DNA of 64,000 nucleotides from Clostridium sp. Marseille-P2415. GTDB taxonomy: Bacteria > Bacillota > Clostridia > Lachnospirales > Lachnospiraceae. The stretch spans positions 731,260-795,259 of the forward strand of contig NZ_LT732525.1 of NCBI RefSeq assembly GCF_900155545.1, read 5' to 3'. The position numbers were made by a program, and so were the translations under genes. Each line of letters opens with the position of its first letter. Position 1 is the stretch's first letter. Positions 1 to 8,170 of this stretch are shown here, piece after piece. The notes beneath the pieces were generated by a model. It was not told the origin of the DNA. It searched no databases and worked only from the letters and a program-made list of their open reading frames with translations.

Positions 1-44
1 ACCAACCGTTTCGACCCGAAATCATTGAACAGGAGGATAACCTT

Positions 45-1454
45 ATGAATTATGAGAATAACAAAGTAAGTGATATTAACATCGCCTACATCGGAGGCGG
101 CTCCAGAGGCTGGGCCTGGACCTTTATGACCGACCTCTCCATGGACGATTCCTTAAGCGGGACCATCCGCTTATACGACATCGATGAATCTGCCGCAAAA
201 AACAATGAAATCATCGGCAGCAAACTGACAGACAGAGGGGATACCAAAGGAAAGTGGAATTATGTGACCTCCCCTTCCTTAAAGGATGCCCTGACAGGCT
301 GTGACTTCGTAGTCATCTCCATCCTGCCGGGAACCTTTGATGAGATGAATTCCGACGTCCATCTGCCGGAAAGGCTTGGCATCTACCAGTCCGTAGGCGA
401 TACTGCCGGCCCGGGAGGAATGATCCGTGCCCTCCGCACCATCCCCATGTTTGTGACCATCGCGGAAGCGGTCAGAGAATACTCGCCGCAAGCCTGGGTC
501 ATTAACTACACAAACCCAATGTCCTTATGCGTAAAGACCCTTTACCATGTATTCCCGCAGATCAAAGCCTTCGGTTGCTGCCACGAAGTATTCGGCACCC
601 AGAAGGTCTTAAAAGGGATCTGCCAACAAACCTTTGGCTTTGAAAACGTTGACCGCCGTGATATCCATGTAAATGTTCTCGGAATCAACCATTTTACCTG
701 GTTTGACCAGGCTTCCTACAAGGGAATCGACTTATTCCCGGTTTACCGCAATTATATCGATGCCCATTACGAAGAAGGCTACAGCGAGCCCGACAAGAAC
801 TGGGCAAACAACACCTTTGAATGTGCTCACAGAGTTAAATTTGACCTTTTCCGCCGCTATGGACTTATCGCTGCCGCCGGTGACCGCCACCTTGCCGAAT
901 TCATGCCGGGAAGCGATTACTTAAAAGACCCGGAAACCGTAAAAGGCTGGAAATTCGGCCTTACGACCGTAGACTGGAGAAAACAGGATTTAAAAAACCG
1001 TCTGGCTAAAAGTCATCGCCTGGTAAGCGGGGAAGAAGAAATCGAGCTCAAGCCATCCGGCGAAGAGGGAATCCTTTTAATCAAGTCCTTATGCGGCCTT
1101 GAAAGAACCATCAGCAACGTCAACATTCCAAACTCCTGCTTACAGATTCCAAACCTGCCGGCAGAAGCCGTAGTCGAGACTAACGCAGTATTCAGCCGGG
1201 ACAGCATCAAACCGGCCGTTGCCGGTGCCATACCGGAAAATGTCCTCGAATTAATCAAGCCACACGTTGCCAACCACGAGCGGATCCTGGAAGCCGCTCT
1301 TACCTTCGACCGTTCCCTGGTATACGAGGCATTTTTAAACGATCCTCTGGTAACAGGCCGCGGTACCGAAGAAGAGATTAAAAAACTGGCAGACGACATG
1401 ATTGGTAATACAGCCGCTTATCTTCCTGACGCCTGGAAGGTTGTGACGAAATAA
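45..1454 (+). CDS. GH4 family NAD/Mn-dependent glycosidase, CHEV type (alpha-galacturonidase-like)
   Basis: 469 aa. Glycoside hydrolase family 4 enzymes cleave alpha-glycosides by an NAD-assisted redox/elimination route with a Mn ion. Visible: Rossmann motif GGGSRG (residues 17-22), NYTNP (154-158), CHEV (179-182, metal-ligand Cys) and INHFTWF around His216. From family knowledge, CHEV in place of the CHSV of alpha-galactosidases points to the LplD-like alpha-galacturonidase group, so the substrate is probably a uronic-acid oligosaccharide; this is inference. Start ATG has AGGAGG about 8 nt upstream. Upstream neighbours lie outside the window. A strong hairpin follows the stop. Intracellular: no signal peptide. 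Confidence 0.85.
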   Translation: MNYENNKVSDINIAYIGGGSRGWAWTFMTDLSMDDSLSGTIRLYDIDESAAKNNEIIGSKLTDRGDTKGKWNYVTSPSLKDALTGCDFVVISILPGTFDEMNSDVHLPERLGIYQSVGDTAGPGGMIRALRTIPMFVTIAEAVREYSPQAWVINYTNPMSLCVKTLYHVFPQIKAFGCCHEVFGTQKVLKGICQQTFGFENVDRRDIHVNVLGINHFTWFDQASYKGIDLFPVYRNYIDAHYEEGYSEPDKNWANNTFECAHRVKFDLFRRYGLIAAAGDRHLAEFMPGSDYLKDPETVKGWKFGLTTVDWRKQDLKNRLAKSHRLVSGEEEIELKPSGEEGILLIKSLCGLERTISNVNIPNSCLQIPNLPAEAVVETNAVFSRDSIKPAVAGAIPENVLELIKPHVANHERILEAALTFDRSLVYEAFLNDPLVTGRGTEEEIKKLADDMIGNTAAYLPDAWKVVTK

Positions 1455-1473
1455 AAAGCTGCTCTAATAGATT

Positions 1474-1516
1474 CTGGCTGGAAAATGAGGGGAGCATTCC
1501 CTCATTTTCCAGCCAG
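1474..1516 (+). terminator. Hairpin terminator after the GH4 gene
   Basis: Perfect 18-bp stem (1474-1491 with 1499-1516) and a 7-nt loop, 20 nt after the stop codon. The T-tract after it is weak (gattcttcattctattt), so termination may be partial. Confidence 0.7.
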
Positions 1517-1580
1517 GATTCTTCATTCTATTTAAAAAATTTTAGTAATATCTTGAAACCTGTTCACTACCCTATAAATT

Positions 1581-1814
1581 TCAAGAAAATTCATCTAAGG
1601 TCAACCAACTATCCCCGTCATTTACAGCTTCTTCCGCTTCCTGCAGCTTCATCAGTAATTTTTTCTCTACTTTCTCACGTTCATAATCCTCAATATCCAT
1701 AACTACAAAACGACCCCTGCCGTTCTTAGTCAAGAAAACAGGCTCTCCTATCTGACAGTTTTTCAATACTTCGTTATAATTTCTCAAATCTGAAACTGGT
1801 AATATATTTGGCAT
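1581..1814 (-). CDS. Phd/YefM-family antitoxin, apparently orphan
   Basis: 77 aa. The N-terminal part (MPNILPVSDLRNY) and the stretch with FLTKNGRGRFVVMDIEDYE fit the Phd/YefM antitoxin fold, a DNA-binding antitoxin that autorepresses a type II toxin-antitoxin operon. Start chosen at ATG 1814 because AAGGAAG lies about 8 nt upstream; a longer frame begins nine codons earlier without a good ribosome site. No RelE/YoeB or Doc toxin follows: the next gene downstream on this strand is none (GH4 is on the other strand), and the upstream neighbour is a phosphoesterase. It is either solitary or its partner is elsewhere. Confidence 0.8.
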   Translation of the reverse strand: MPNILPVSDLRNYNEVLKNCQIGEPVFLTKNGRGRFVVMDIEDYEREKVEKKLLMKLQEAEEAVNDGDSWLTLDEFS

Positions 1815-1917
1815 AAAATCACGCTTCCTTTCATAATGCACCTCTTTATTTTATATTTATCAAAATGGTGCTGTAAAATTCAACGTAATATTTTACACAT
1901 CAAAAGTCCACGTAACT

Positions 1918-2403
1918 TTAAAGAAAATTCAAAGTAAAATGTGCCTCCCCCTCCTCATCAATCTCCATAAGCATATAAGAAGGCCTCCTTCCTTCCTGAC
2001 GGGGATAGGAAAGGCTGCCCGGATTCAGGATAATCATTCCGTTATGTACCTCATAAAAGGGCCTGTGTGTATGCCCGTACATAGCGATATCAATATTTCT
2101 TTCCCTTGCCTCCTGCTCCAGGCGCTCAACACCAAGGGATACATTATAATAATGTCCATGGGTCAAAAGGACCCGGTATTGCCCGATCTTCAATTCCTTC
2201 TCCCGGTCCAGGTCCGAAAAGAAATCATTATTTCCCAGAACCATATGAAGTTCACAGTCTTCCCCCGCCCAGCCGGCAATTTTTCCTTCGCTGCCTTCGG
2301 AATCTCCCAGATGGATCAGCATATCAAGGGGGGCATTTTCTGCAATGACTCTCTGTAAGTTTTCATCCTTACGGTGCGTATCACTGACAATCAGTATCTT
2401 CAT
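1918..2403 (-). CDS. YfcE/MJ0936-type metallophosphoesterase
   Basis: 161 aa calcineurin-like phosphoesterase. All metal-ligand motifs are present: D8-x-H10, GD (33-34), GNND (57-60), THGH (81-84) and GHTH (110-113). Members are small Mn/Ni-dependent phosphodiesterases of uncertain physiological substrate. It is the last gene of a minus-strand operon and overlaps rdgB by 23 nt, so translation is probably coupled. A second, distinct paralogue sits at the head of the same operon (5534-6082). Confidence 0.87.
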   Translation of the reverse strand: MKILIVSDTHRKDENLQRVIAENAPLDMLIHLGDSEGSEGKIAGWAGEDCELHMVLGNNDFFSDLDREKELKIGQYRVLLTHGHYYNVSLGVERLEQEARERNIDIAMYGHTHRPFYEVHNGMIILNPGSLSYPRQEGRRPSYMLMEIDEEGEAHFTLNFL

Positions 2404-3013
2404 CCTTCTCCCCCCTGTAAATTTCTTTAAGCTTCCGCTTCATGGCCTCCAGGGCCTTTCCCCGGTGGCTGATCTTATTCTTCTGTTCCATGGTAAGCTC
2501 AGCGCAGGTCTTACCAAATTCCGGGATATAGAGGATCGGATCATAGCCAAATCCGCCGTCTCCGGACGGACGGTCTGGCAGAATCCCCTCCATGGCTTCC
2601 TCTGTATGAAGGACCTGTCCATCCGGCAGTACTGCCGCAATATTGCAAATGAAACGGGCGCTTCTTTCCCTCCCCTTTGCATTTGCGGCCCGGTCGAGGA
2701 TATTCTGGTTTTTGATTTCATAGGACGTATCCTCTCCCATGTATCTGGCGGACAGGATCCCCGGTTCTCCGTTTATGCAGTCCACCACAAGGCCGGAATC
2801 GTCCGCAAGCACGATTCCGCCGGTCTCTTTCCACACTGCCCTGGCCTTGATTTCAGCGTTTTCCCCAAATGTATTTTCATCCTCCACAATAACAGGATCT
2901 GCACCAGCCTCTTTCATGGACAGGATCTCCATTCCAAGATCCTTTAAGATCTCCCTGATCTCCCGCATCTTTCCTTCATTGCCTGTGGCAAATACAATTC
3001 TTTTATCATTCAT
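2381..3013 (-). CDS. rdgB: Non-canonical purine NTP pyrophosphatase (RdgB/HAM1)
   Basis: 210 aa; hydrolyses XTP, ITP and dITP to the monophosphates, keeping deaminated purines out of nucleic acids. The NTP-binding FATGNEGK (8-15), ADDSG (70-74) and a C-terminal SHRGKAL signature are visible; length is normal for the family (about 195-210). ATG 3013 follows AAGGAGA. Overlaps the protease gene upstream by 8 nt and the phosphoesterase downstream by 23 nt, indicating one transcript. Confidence 0.95.
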   Translation of the reverse strand: MNDKRIVFATGNEGKMREIREILKDLGMEILSMKEAGADPVIVEDENTFGENAEIKARAVWKETGGIVLADDSGLVVDCINGEPGILSARYMGEDTSYEIKNQNILDRAANAKGRERSARFICNIAAVLPDGQVLHTEEAMEGILPDRPSGDGGFGYDPILYIPEFGKTCAELTMEQKNKISHRGKALEAMKRKLKEIYRGEKDEDTDCQ

Positions 3014-4367
3014 CTGTTCTCTCCTTTTTAACCTTCTCTGCCGGACCTTTCGTGTACGCCTTCAGACACAAATTACAGTTCTGTTTTTTCTCAACCCGTT
3101 CCCAGGCCGAACCGTCGGCACTGATATAGCCTTCTCCATCCGTAATATCCACGAAAGTGCGCCCATCTCCGGCATCGTATTCAATGGCTGCCGGATGAAT
3201 GGCATCCGGTGTCGTGATTTTCACAATTACCGCAAAACGCTCCCCCTGCGAAAGTTCCAGGTTTTCCGGCTGGTTCTCTAAAAGAGGAACGGTATAAAAT
3301 CCCCCATAGTCAAAACTGCCCTGTGCCGCCAGGACCTTTCGATCAAAGTCTCCGCCCTTCACGATGTCCGGTTCTTCTCCCACCTGGCGTACCACATAAA
3401 CCTCATAGGAGGTATGAGAACCTGTGGCATAGAAACCAACTGCCCGAAGCCGCTCGAAATCCCCGGACTCATACACATTGGAAAACCAGGCCGTTTCTTC
3501 CCCATATCCCAGCTGTCCGGCCCAGCCCCGGAGATCCGTCTGGTAGATATGGTCATAATTGTCCGTATCTTCCACGGCTGTATAAACAATGTTGTTAAGT
3601 CCAATATTGGAATCATAATAGGATACATAAAAATATCCCTGTTCCCCAAATCCGCTTCCCCAGCTGTTCATGCAGATAAACGCCCCGTCTCCATTGACCC
3701 CGGCATTGAAATTCTCTTTCGGATAATGATCATCCCAGCCAATGATTACGGAATCGTGGTTCGGCGGTTCGGAACCTATGTAACAATAGGCAAAAGCCTC
3801 TTCATTATAGGAAACAGACCGGCTGTCCTCATTGGTCATGGAGGTATAGAGGGAACTCTGAACCCCGCCGTACAAAAGGACAGCCCGTTTGATTTTCTCA
3901 TAATCCTTACCAGGTATCATCTGGATTTCCTGGACGTGTTTTACTGCTTTTACTCCATCCGGCGAAATGCCATCGCCATAAGGGTCTTCCGTTTCCGTTA
4001 CCGGCCCTCTCCACGACAGCAAATAAGCCATGGACATGGTATATTCCCCGCCCTCTTCCTGAGGAATGCAAAAGCCGTTGTTAAGGGACATGTGGTCCTC
4101 TGAGAAATCATAGGATTCTTTTGGAAGAAGCCTGGCTTCCAGGGCCTGCAGCGAAGCGAATGCCCAACAGGTGCCAAGGTTTCCCTGGTTCTTCACGTCA
4201 GGAACGCGGCCTTCCTTCCTCCCATCATAGGAGGCGGGAAGCTCTCCGTCTTCCGCCTCATTTGGCTGCCACTCTCCGTTAACCGGAACGGTCTTCAATC
4301 CGAAATACCAGAATCCTGCCGCGAAACAAAATGCCGCTAAGAACAGGAACAGAAACTTTTTATTCAT
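3006..4367 (-). CDS. Exported C1A (papain-like) cysteine protease with C-terminal lectin-like domain
   Basis: 453 aa. A hydrophobic N-terminal segment (about residues 4-24) works as signal peptide or anchor. The C1A catalytic set is seen: Gln in NQGNLGTCW, nucleophile Cys67, His204 (NHDSVIIGWDD) and Asn234 (NSWGSGFGEQGYF). The last about 170 residues are beta-rich and match the lectin-like domain that follows C1 peptidases in many Firmicutes surface proteins (family assignment from memory). The ATG overlaps the end of the methyltransferase gene. Location outside the membrane contrasts with the cytosolic housekeeping partners in the operon; substrate unknown. Confidence 0.85.
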   Translation of the reverse strand: MNKKFLFLFLAAFCFAAGFWYFGLKTVPVNGEWQPNEAEDGELPASYDGRKEGRVPDVKNQGNLGTCWAFASLQALEARLLPKESYDFSEDHMSLNNGFCIPQEEGGEYTMSMAYLLSWRGPVTETEDPYGDGISPDGVKAVKHVQEIQMIPGKDYEKIKRAVLLYGGVQSSLYTSMTNEDSRSVSYNEEAFAYCYIGSEPPNHDSVIIGWDDHYPKENFNAGVNGDGAFICMNSWGSGFGEQGYFYVSYYDSNIGLNNIVYTAVEDTDNYDHIYQTDLRGWAGQLGYGEETAWFSNVYESGDFERLRAVGFYATGSHTSYEVYVVRQVGEEPDIVKGGDFDRKVLAAQGSFDYGGFYTVPLLENQPENLELSQGERFAVIVKITTPDAIHPAAIEYDAGDGRTFVDITDGEGYISADGSAWERVEKKQNCNLCLKAYTKGPAEKVKKERTDE

Positions 4368-5532
4368 CTTCAACCGAATCGCCCGCTTTTCTTCTGGGAG
4401 GCTTTGGCCCCATAAACTGATAGAAATAGGTTTTCATCATTCCATTATAGATCTTCCGGTTCTTATCCGCTTTCCTGCCGATATATTTCTCCGCGTCTTC
4501 AAAGGCGGTTATCATATACAGGGACCAGGCATCCAGGGCTTTGTACCGTTCTCCGATCCGGCGGTACAGCTCCGGTAAATCCTTTTTATCCTCAAGCCGC
4601 TCCCCATAAGGGGGATTTGTAATGATAAAACCATATTTTTTCGGATGGCTTAAGGCGCTCAACGGTCTTTGCTGAAAATGGATCATATGATCCACTCCGG
4701 CTGACTCCGCATTGGCTCTGGCCGCTTTCACAATATCGCCGTCAATGTCATACCCCTGTATATCCGCCTTCACATGGCTGTCCACAAGGTCACCTGCCTC
4801 ATCCATGGTCTCATACCAGCACTTCCTCGGAATCAGGTTTTTCCAATCCTCAGCCAGAAAAGAACGGTTCATGCCGGGAGCCATATTCGCCGCCATCATG
4901 GCAGCTTCAATGAGAAAGGTTCCGCTTCCGCAGAATGGATCCACAAGAATCCGTTCTTTGTTCCATGGAGTCAGCAAAATAAGTGCCGCAGCAAGAGTTT
5001 CCGTAATCGGAGCCTTGCTGGTTAAAGTACGGTAACCTCTCTTATGAAGGGAATCTCCGGTCGTATCAATGCCCACGGTCACTTCATCTTTATAAAGGAA
5101 AACGCGCAGAGGATAGCTGCTTCCGTTCTCCTGGAACCATTCCACACCATAGGCCCCTTTCAGACGCTCGACCATGGCTTTCTTCATGATGGACTGGATA
5201 TCAGAAGGGCTGAACAGCCTGCTTTTGATGGAAGATGCCTTTGCCACCCAGAATTTACCGTCCTGTGGAACGTAATCCTCCCAATGAATGGACCTGGTAC
5301 CTTGAAAAAGTTCTTCAAAGGATTCCGCATGGAAGCTTCCCACCTTTAAAAGAACCCTCTCTGCCGTACGAAGAAAAACATTGGCACGGCAGACCGCTTC
5401 ATCATCACCGATGAATGTCACCCTTCCATCTTCTACCATGGCAATATCGTAGCCCAAATCAATAATTTCTCTTTTCAATACCGCTTCCATGCCGAAATGG
5501 CAGGGAGCAATGAGTTCGAATGTCTTTTTCAC
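4360..5532 (-). CDS. THUMP-domain class I SAM-dependent RNA methyltransferase (RlmL N-half / YpsC-like)
   Basis: 390 aa. N-terminal ferredoxin-like plus THUMP region (about 1-155), then a Rossmann methyltransferase with DPFCGSG (198-204) for SAM and NPPYGERL (306-313), the N6/N2-methylation catalytic motif of the RlmL/TrmN family. Probable target is 23S rRNA guanine (as for the N-terminal half of E. coli RlmL), cytosolic. GTG start at 5532 preceded by TTAGGAG. One nucleotide separates it from the upstream phosphoesterase gene. Confidence 0.88.
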   Translation of the reverse strand: MKKTFELIAPCHFGMEAVLKREIIDLGYDIAMVEDGRVTFIGDDEAVCRANVFLRTAERVLLKVGSFHAESFEELFQGTRSIHWEDYVPQDGKFWVAKASSIKSRLFSPSDIQSIMKKAMVERLKGAYGVEWFQENGSSYPLRVFLYKDEVTVGIDTTGDSLHKRGYRTLTSKAPITETLAAALILLTPWNKERILVDPFCGSGTFLIEAAMMAANMAPGMNRSFLAEDWKNLIPRKCWYETMDEAGDLVDSHVKADIQGYDIDGDIVKAARANAESAGVDHMIHFQQRPLSALSHPKKYGFIITNPPYGERLEDKKDLPELYRRIGERYKALDAWSLYMITAFEDAEKYIGRKADKNRKIYNGMMKTYFYQFMGPKPPRRKAGDSVEDE

Positions 5533-5533
5533 C

Positions 5534-6082
5534 TTATTCTCCTAAGTTTATTTCTTTTACTGCATTCCCGTCAAAATCCAGAACCCGGAACACCTTTTCC
5601 TCAAGTACCGCATAGGTAGGCGGATTGCCGCCCTTTGGAATGGATACGGAACCTGGGTTTAAAATGGTGACATCCCCAAAATGCTCCGCAGTCAGGATAT
5701 GAGTATGTCCATGAAGCAGGATATCTCCCTTCTGAAGCGGGGGCAGATGATCCTTATTGTAAATGTGCCCATGGGTAGCATAAATCATCAAACCATCGAT
5801 GGCAAGCAGGGCATAATCCGCAAGGACGGGAAATTCCAGCACCATCTGATCTACTTCTGTGTCACAGTTTCCCCGCACACTGTAAATCCGGTCCTTATAG
5901 CCGTTTAACATGGAAATTACTTCCTTTGGAGCATATTCCTTTGGAAGATCATTTCTGGGACCATGGTAAAGAATATCGCCTAACAGGATCAGCCTGCCTG
6001 CCCCGGAACTTTTATATGCGTTTAACAGCTCCCTGCAATAATAGGCAGAACCATGGATGTCGGAAGCAATCATATATTTCAT
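5534..6082 (-). CDS. yfcE: YfcE-family metallophosphoesterase
   Basis: 182 aa; closer to E. coli YfcE than the paralogue at 1918-2403. Metal ligands: SDIHG near the N-terminus, GDILYHGPRN, GNCD, THGH and HGHTH. Known members hydrolyse phosphodiesters in vitro; cellular role unsettled. Start ATG follows AAGGAG. First gene of the operon that continues through the methyltransferase, protease, rdgB and second phosphoesterase. Confidence 0.88.
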   Translation of the reverse strand: MKYMIASDIHGSAYYCRELLNAYKSSGAGRLILLGDILYHGPRNDLPKEYAPKEVISMLNGYKDRIYSVRGNCDTEVDQMVLEFPVLADYALLAIDGLMIYATHGHIYNKDHLPPLQKGDILLHGHTHILTAEHFGDVTILNPGSVSIPKGGNPPTYAVLEEKVFRVLDFDGNAVKEINLGE

Positions 6083-6164
6083 AAGTTATTTTCTCCTTCT
6101 GCAGTTAATAGGTATATTTTAAAGCCAGCGGGGTATTTCTGTCAATGACATGCCTTGATTTTCC

Positions 6165-6473
6165 CTACCCGCGGACCATATATTTTCCTCTGTAATACGA
6201 GATTCCATTGGCTATATTCACCACATTATATCCCTGTGGCTCTAAATTTCTGCAGACCAACATGCTTTGTCCGCCCCTTGAGCAGTAAAATATATAAAAT
6301 TTATCCTTTGGTAAGCTGTTTATCCAGCTGTCCATTTCTTCATATGGCAGATTCACCGCCCCCTTAATATGACTCTTCCTGTAAGAGGCGGGGCTGCGAA
6401 GATCTATGAGCATCACATCACTGTAATTATCTATATAATAGTCGACTTCCCAAATTGGTATGGTCCTGAACAT
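6165..6473 (-). CDS. Single-domain rhodanese
   Basis: 102 aa. One rhodanese homology domain with the active-site loop CSRGGQS (Cys64) after the typical VMLIDLRSPASYRKSHIKGAVNLPY-like framework (split here as VMLIDLR, residues 20-26, and HIKGAVNLPY, 35-44). Such proteins carry sulfane sulfur as a Cys persulfide. No signal or membrane segment. Stands alone with AGGTG before the ATG; 80 nt separate its end from the next operon. Confidence 0.88.
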   Translation of the reverse strand: MFRTIPIWEVDYYIDNYSDVMLIDLRSPASYRKSHIKGAVNLPYEEMDSWINSLPKDKFYIFYCSRGGQSMLVCRNLEPQGYNVVNIANGISYYRGKYMVRG

Positions 6474-6555
6474 ACTATCACCTGTCCTTTCTAGTAATAA
6501 TATATTCCATATTTTGAGGAATGCGAAAATCTAATAAGTCCATAGCAATTTCGGC

Positions 6556-6600
6556 AAAAAAAAACGCAGGAAAGGACCCCTTTGTCTCTTTCCCACGCCT
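6556..6600 (-). terminator. Terminator of the tetrapeptide-repeat protein gene
   Basis: On the minus strand a 10-bp stem with two G-U pairs (6588-6597 with 6565-6574) runs directly into nine T residues (6556-6564 as A on the plus strand). It lies 31 nt past the stop of the repeat gene. Confidence 0.85.
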
Positions 6601-6630
6601 TTTTCTAATTTGTTTTTTCAGATCTGCTGA

Positions 6631-6915
6631 TTAGTTGAATCTGTTCTGGTTGTTGTTACGGCTGCTGTCACGGCTGGAATCACGGCTGCTGTCGCGGCTG
6701 GAATCACGGCTGCTGTCACGGCTGGTATTGCGACTGGTACTCTGAGTTTTGTTCTGAGTGTCGTTCTGAGTTCTGTTCTGAGTGTCGTTCTGAGTCCTGT
6801 TCTGAGTGTCGTTCTGAGTTCTGTTTTGAGTTCTGTTCTGAGTGTCATTCTGAGTTGTGCTATGGAAATTTCTGGTAGAATTGTCCATATCATTATAGCT
6901 ATCGTTCTTAGACAT
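6631..6915 (-). CDS. Small tetrapeptide-repeat protein, probable forespore product
   Basis: 94 aa, no recognised family. After a 20-residue N-terminal part the protein is a run of tetrapeptides: nine TQN(D/R/K), then TQST, SRNT and five SRDS, ending in NNNQNRFN. It is hydrophilic, lacks hydrophobic core residues and Cys, and should be disordered. Frame chosen over the overlapping one (which reads LRTELRTT repeats) because CAGGAGGT lies 7 nt before this ATG. A sigma-G-type promoter upstream suggests expression in the developing spore, so it may be a small spore core or coat protein; function is inference. Confidence 0.8.
   Translation of the reverse strand: MSKNDSYNDMDNSTRNFHSTTQNDTQNRTQNRTQNDTQNRTQNDTQNRTQNDTQNKTQSTSRNTSRDSSRDSSRDSSRDSSRDSSRNNNQNRFN
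6652..6855 (-). repeat. 12-nt tandem coding repeats
   Basis: About 17 consecutive 12-nt units encoding TQNx and SRDS tetrapeptides inside the small protein gene. Two homogenised blocks are visible: gttctgagtgtc-like units (about 6730-6850) and ctgctgtcacgg-like units (about 6660-6725). Copy number is likely to vary between strains by slippage. Confidence 0.85.
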
Positions 6916-6952
6916 TTCAATACCTCCTGTCGGTGTTTTTTGTTACATGGTC

Positions 6953-6981
6953 TAGTATGGCGAGATTCCGACAGAATATAC
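6953..6981 (-). promoter_or_regulatory. Putative sigma-G (forespore) promoter
   Basis: Minus strand: GTATA (6977-6981), 17-nt spacer, CATACTA (6953-6959). This fits the B. subtilis sigma-G consensus GHATR / CATnHTA at every defined position and with allowed spacing. It places the transcript start about 30 nt before the ATG at 6915. The rest of the 390-nt gap to 7307 is AT-rich and holds only the terminator at 7237-7266. Confidence 0.6.
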
Positions 6982-7236
6982 TATCATTTTTTTATTTTAT
7001 TTTTTAACAAAAAAATTAAGAACCCTTCAGCCAGGCCGTCCATCTGCCTTTTACTAAATGAAAACTATGCCAGGCATTTATAAAAAATAACTTTGCATTT
7101 TTACCAAGGCTATATTATAATTAGAATGAGGAATCTCTATTCCTCATCCTTATTAATTATTTATACTCCCCTCAGAAACGGCCGGATAGCTCCCCTATCA
7201 CGGCTGTTTCTCTTTGGCAGAAACATCCCAAAATTC

Positions 7237-7266
7237 AAAAGACCTTCGGCAATCCCATGCCGAAGG
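7237..7266 (-). terminator. Terminator of NlpC/P60 gene 1
   Basis: 9-bp perfect stem (7258-7266 with 7243-7251, CCTTCGGCA) and TTTT on the minus strand, 40 nt after the stop codon. Confidence 0.7.
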
Positions 7267-7306
7267 CCCTATATCCCTTTCCGAAATCCGGTTGTCCGCT
7301 ATGTTA

Positions 7307-8038
7307 TTAATCGCCAAGAACATTGACAATTTTTACAGGTGTCCGATAAGTCCACGGAGATGTCTTAATACCTGTTCTGTAAGTTGAAGAATGTACCACC
7401 TGGCCATTGCCGATGTACATTGCAACATGGTTTATGGATCTGCCGCTTCCATAAAAAATCAAATCTCCCGGGCGCATCTGATCCGCGCTTACTGCTTTCC
7501 CCTGGGAAGCCTGTCCACCTGAGGAACGGCTTATGTTAATACCGGCCGCATGCTGCATCACATATCTGGTAAATCCGGAGCAATCTACTCCTGTATGAGG
7601 ATCACTGCCGCCATAAGCATAACGTCCGCCTACAAACTGCAGTGCATAATTAACAATGCTTTGTCTGAAATCGACAGCTGCATCAGCCTGGGTTTTCACT
7701 TCCAGTGCAGCCAGAGTGGCCTCATCGGTTGAGGATACGGTTGCATTACCGTCTACCGGAAGATAACCGTATGTATCATTTATCTTAACCTTAAAATATC
7801 CGCCACCCATATCTTCCACAACTTCAAAGGAAGATCCTTTGGAAGCAGTCATCAATGCTTCCTGACCTGCTTCATCTTTACTGATCGTAACACTATCTGC
7901 ATTAACGGTCACCATATAGTTCCCATAACTGAGACCTGGACCTGATATTTCATCTGCTCTTACATCTGAAGGACCTGCAAGTACAATTGCGCCGCAAAAA
8001 GCCATAAGGCCTAACGTTTTCCATGTATTATTTATCAT
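7307..8038 (-). CDS. Secreted SH3b-NlpC/P60 peptidoglycan hydrolase (paralogue 1)
   Basis: 243 aa. Signal peptide (about 1-30, ending near VRADE), a bacterial SH3-like region (about 40-105), then an NlpC/P60 domain with catalytic Cys in GVDCSGF, His in INHVAMYIG and a third polar site in VVHSS. These enzymes cut the gamma-D-Glu-diamino acid bond of the wall stem peptide. Start set at ATG 8038, which begins a clean signal peptide and has AGGAG 11 nt upstream; a longer reading frame extends into the promoter region. Adjacent paralogue 8171-8863 shares the same architecture. Confidence 0.9.
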   Translation of the reverse strand: MINNTWKTLGLMAFCGAIVLAGPSDVRADEISGPGLSYGNYMVTVNADSVTISKDEAGQEALMTASKGSSFEVVEDMGGGYFKVKINDTYGYLPVDGNATVSSTDEATLAALEVKTQADAAVDFRQSIVNYALQFVGGRYAYGGSDPHTGVDCSGFTRYVMQHAAGINISRSSGGQASQGKAVSADQMRPGDLIFYGSGRSINHVAMYIGNGQVVHSSTYRTGIKTSPWTYRTPVKIVNVLGD

Positions 8039-8170
8039 CGGGAAATCTGCTCCTATTTTTACTTTTTGATTTTCAAATGTTACGTAAATATTAAATTCAT
8101 TACGGTTATTATACATTTATTTTATCTTTTCGTCAAGTATTATTTAAATCTGCACGAATTATAAAATATT

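Noticed and set aside
2345-3281. Long plus-strand open frames opposite rdgB and the protease
   Set aside because: They lie antisense to clear family members, with no ribosome site or recognisable domain.
6652-6855. CRISPR-like periodic repeat
   Set aside because: Units are 12 nt without unique spacers and stay in one coding frame.
6618-6920. Alternative frame over the repeat gene (LRTELRTT repeats)
   Set aside because: Its ATG has no spaced ribosome site, while CAGGAGGT is correctly spaced for the MSKND frame; the repeat appears in every frame because units are 12 nt.
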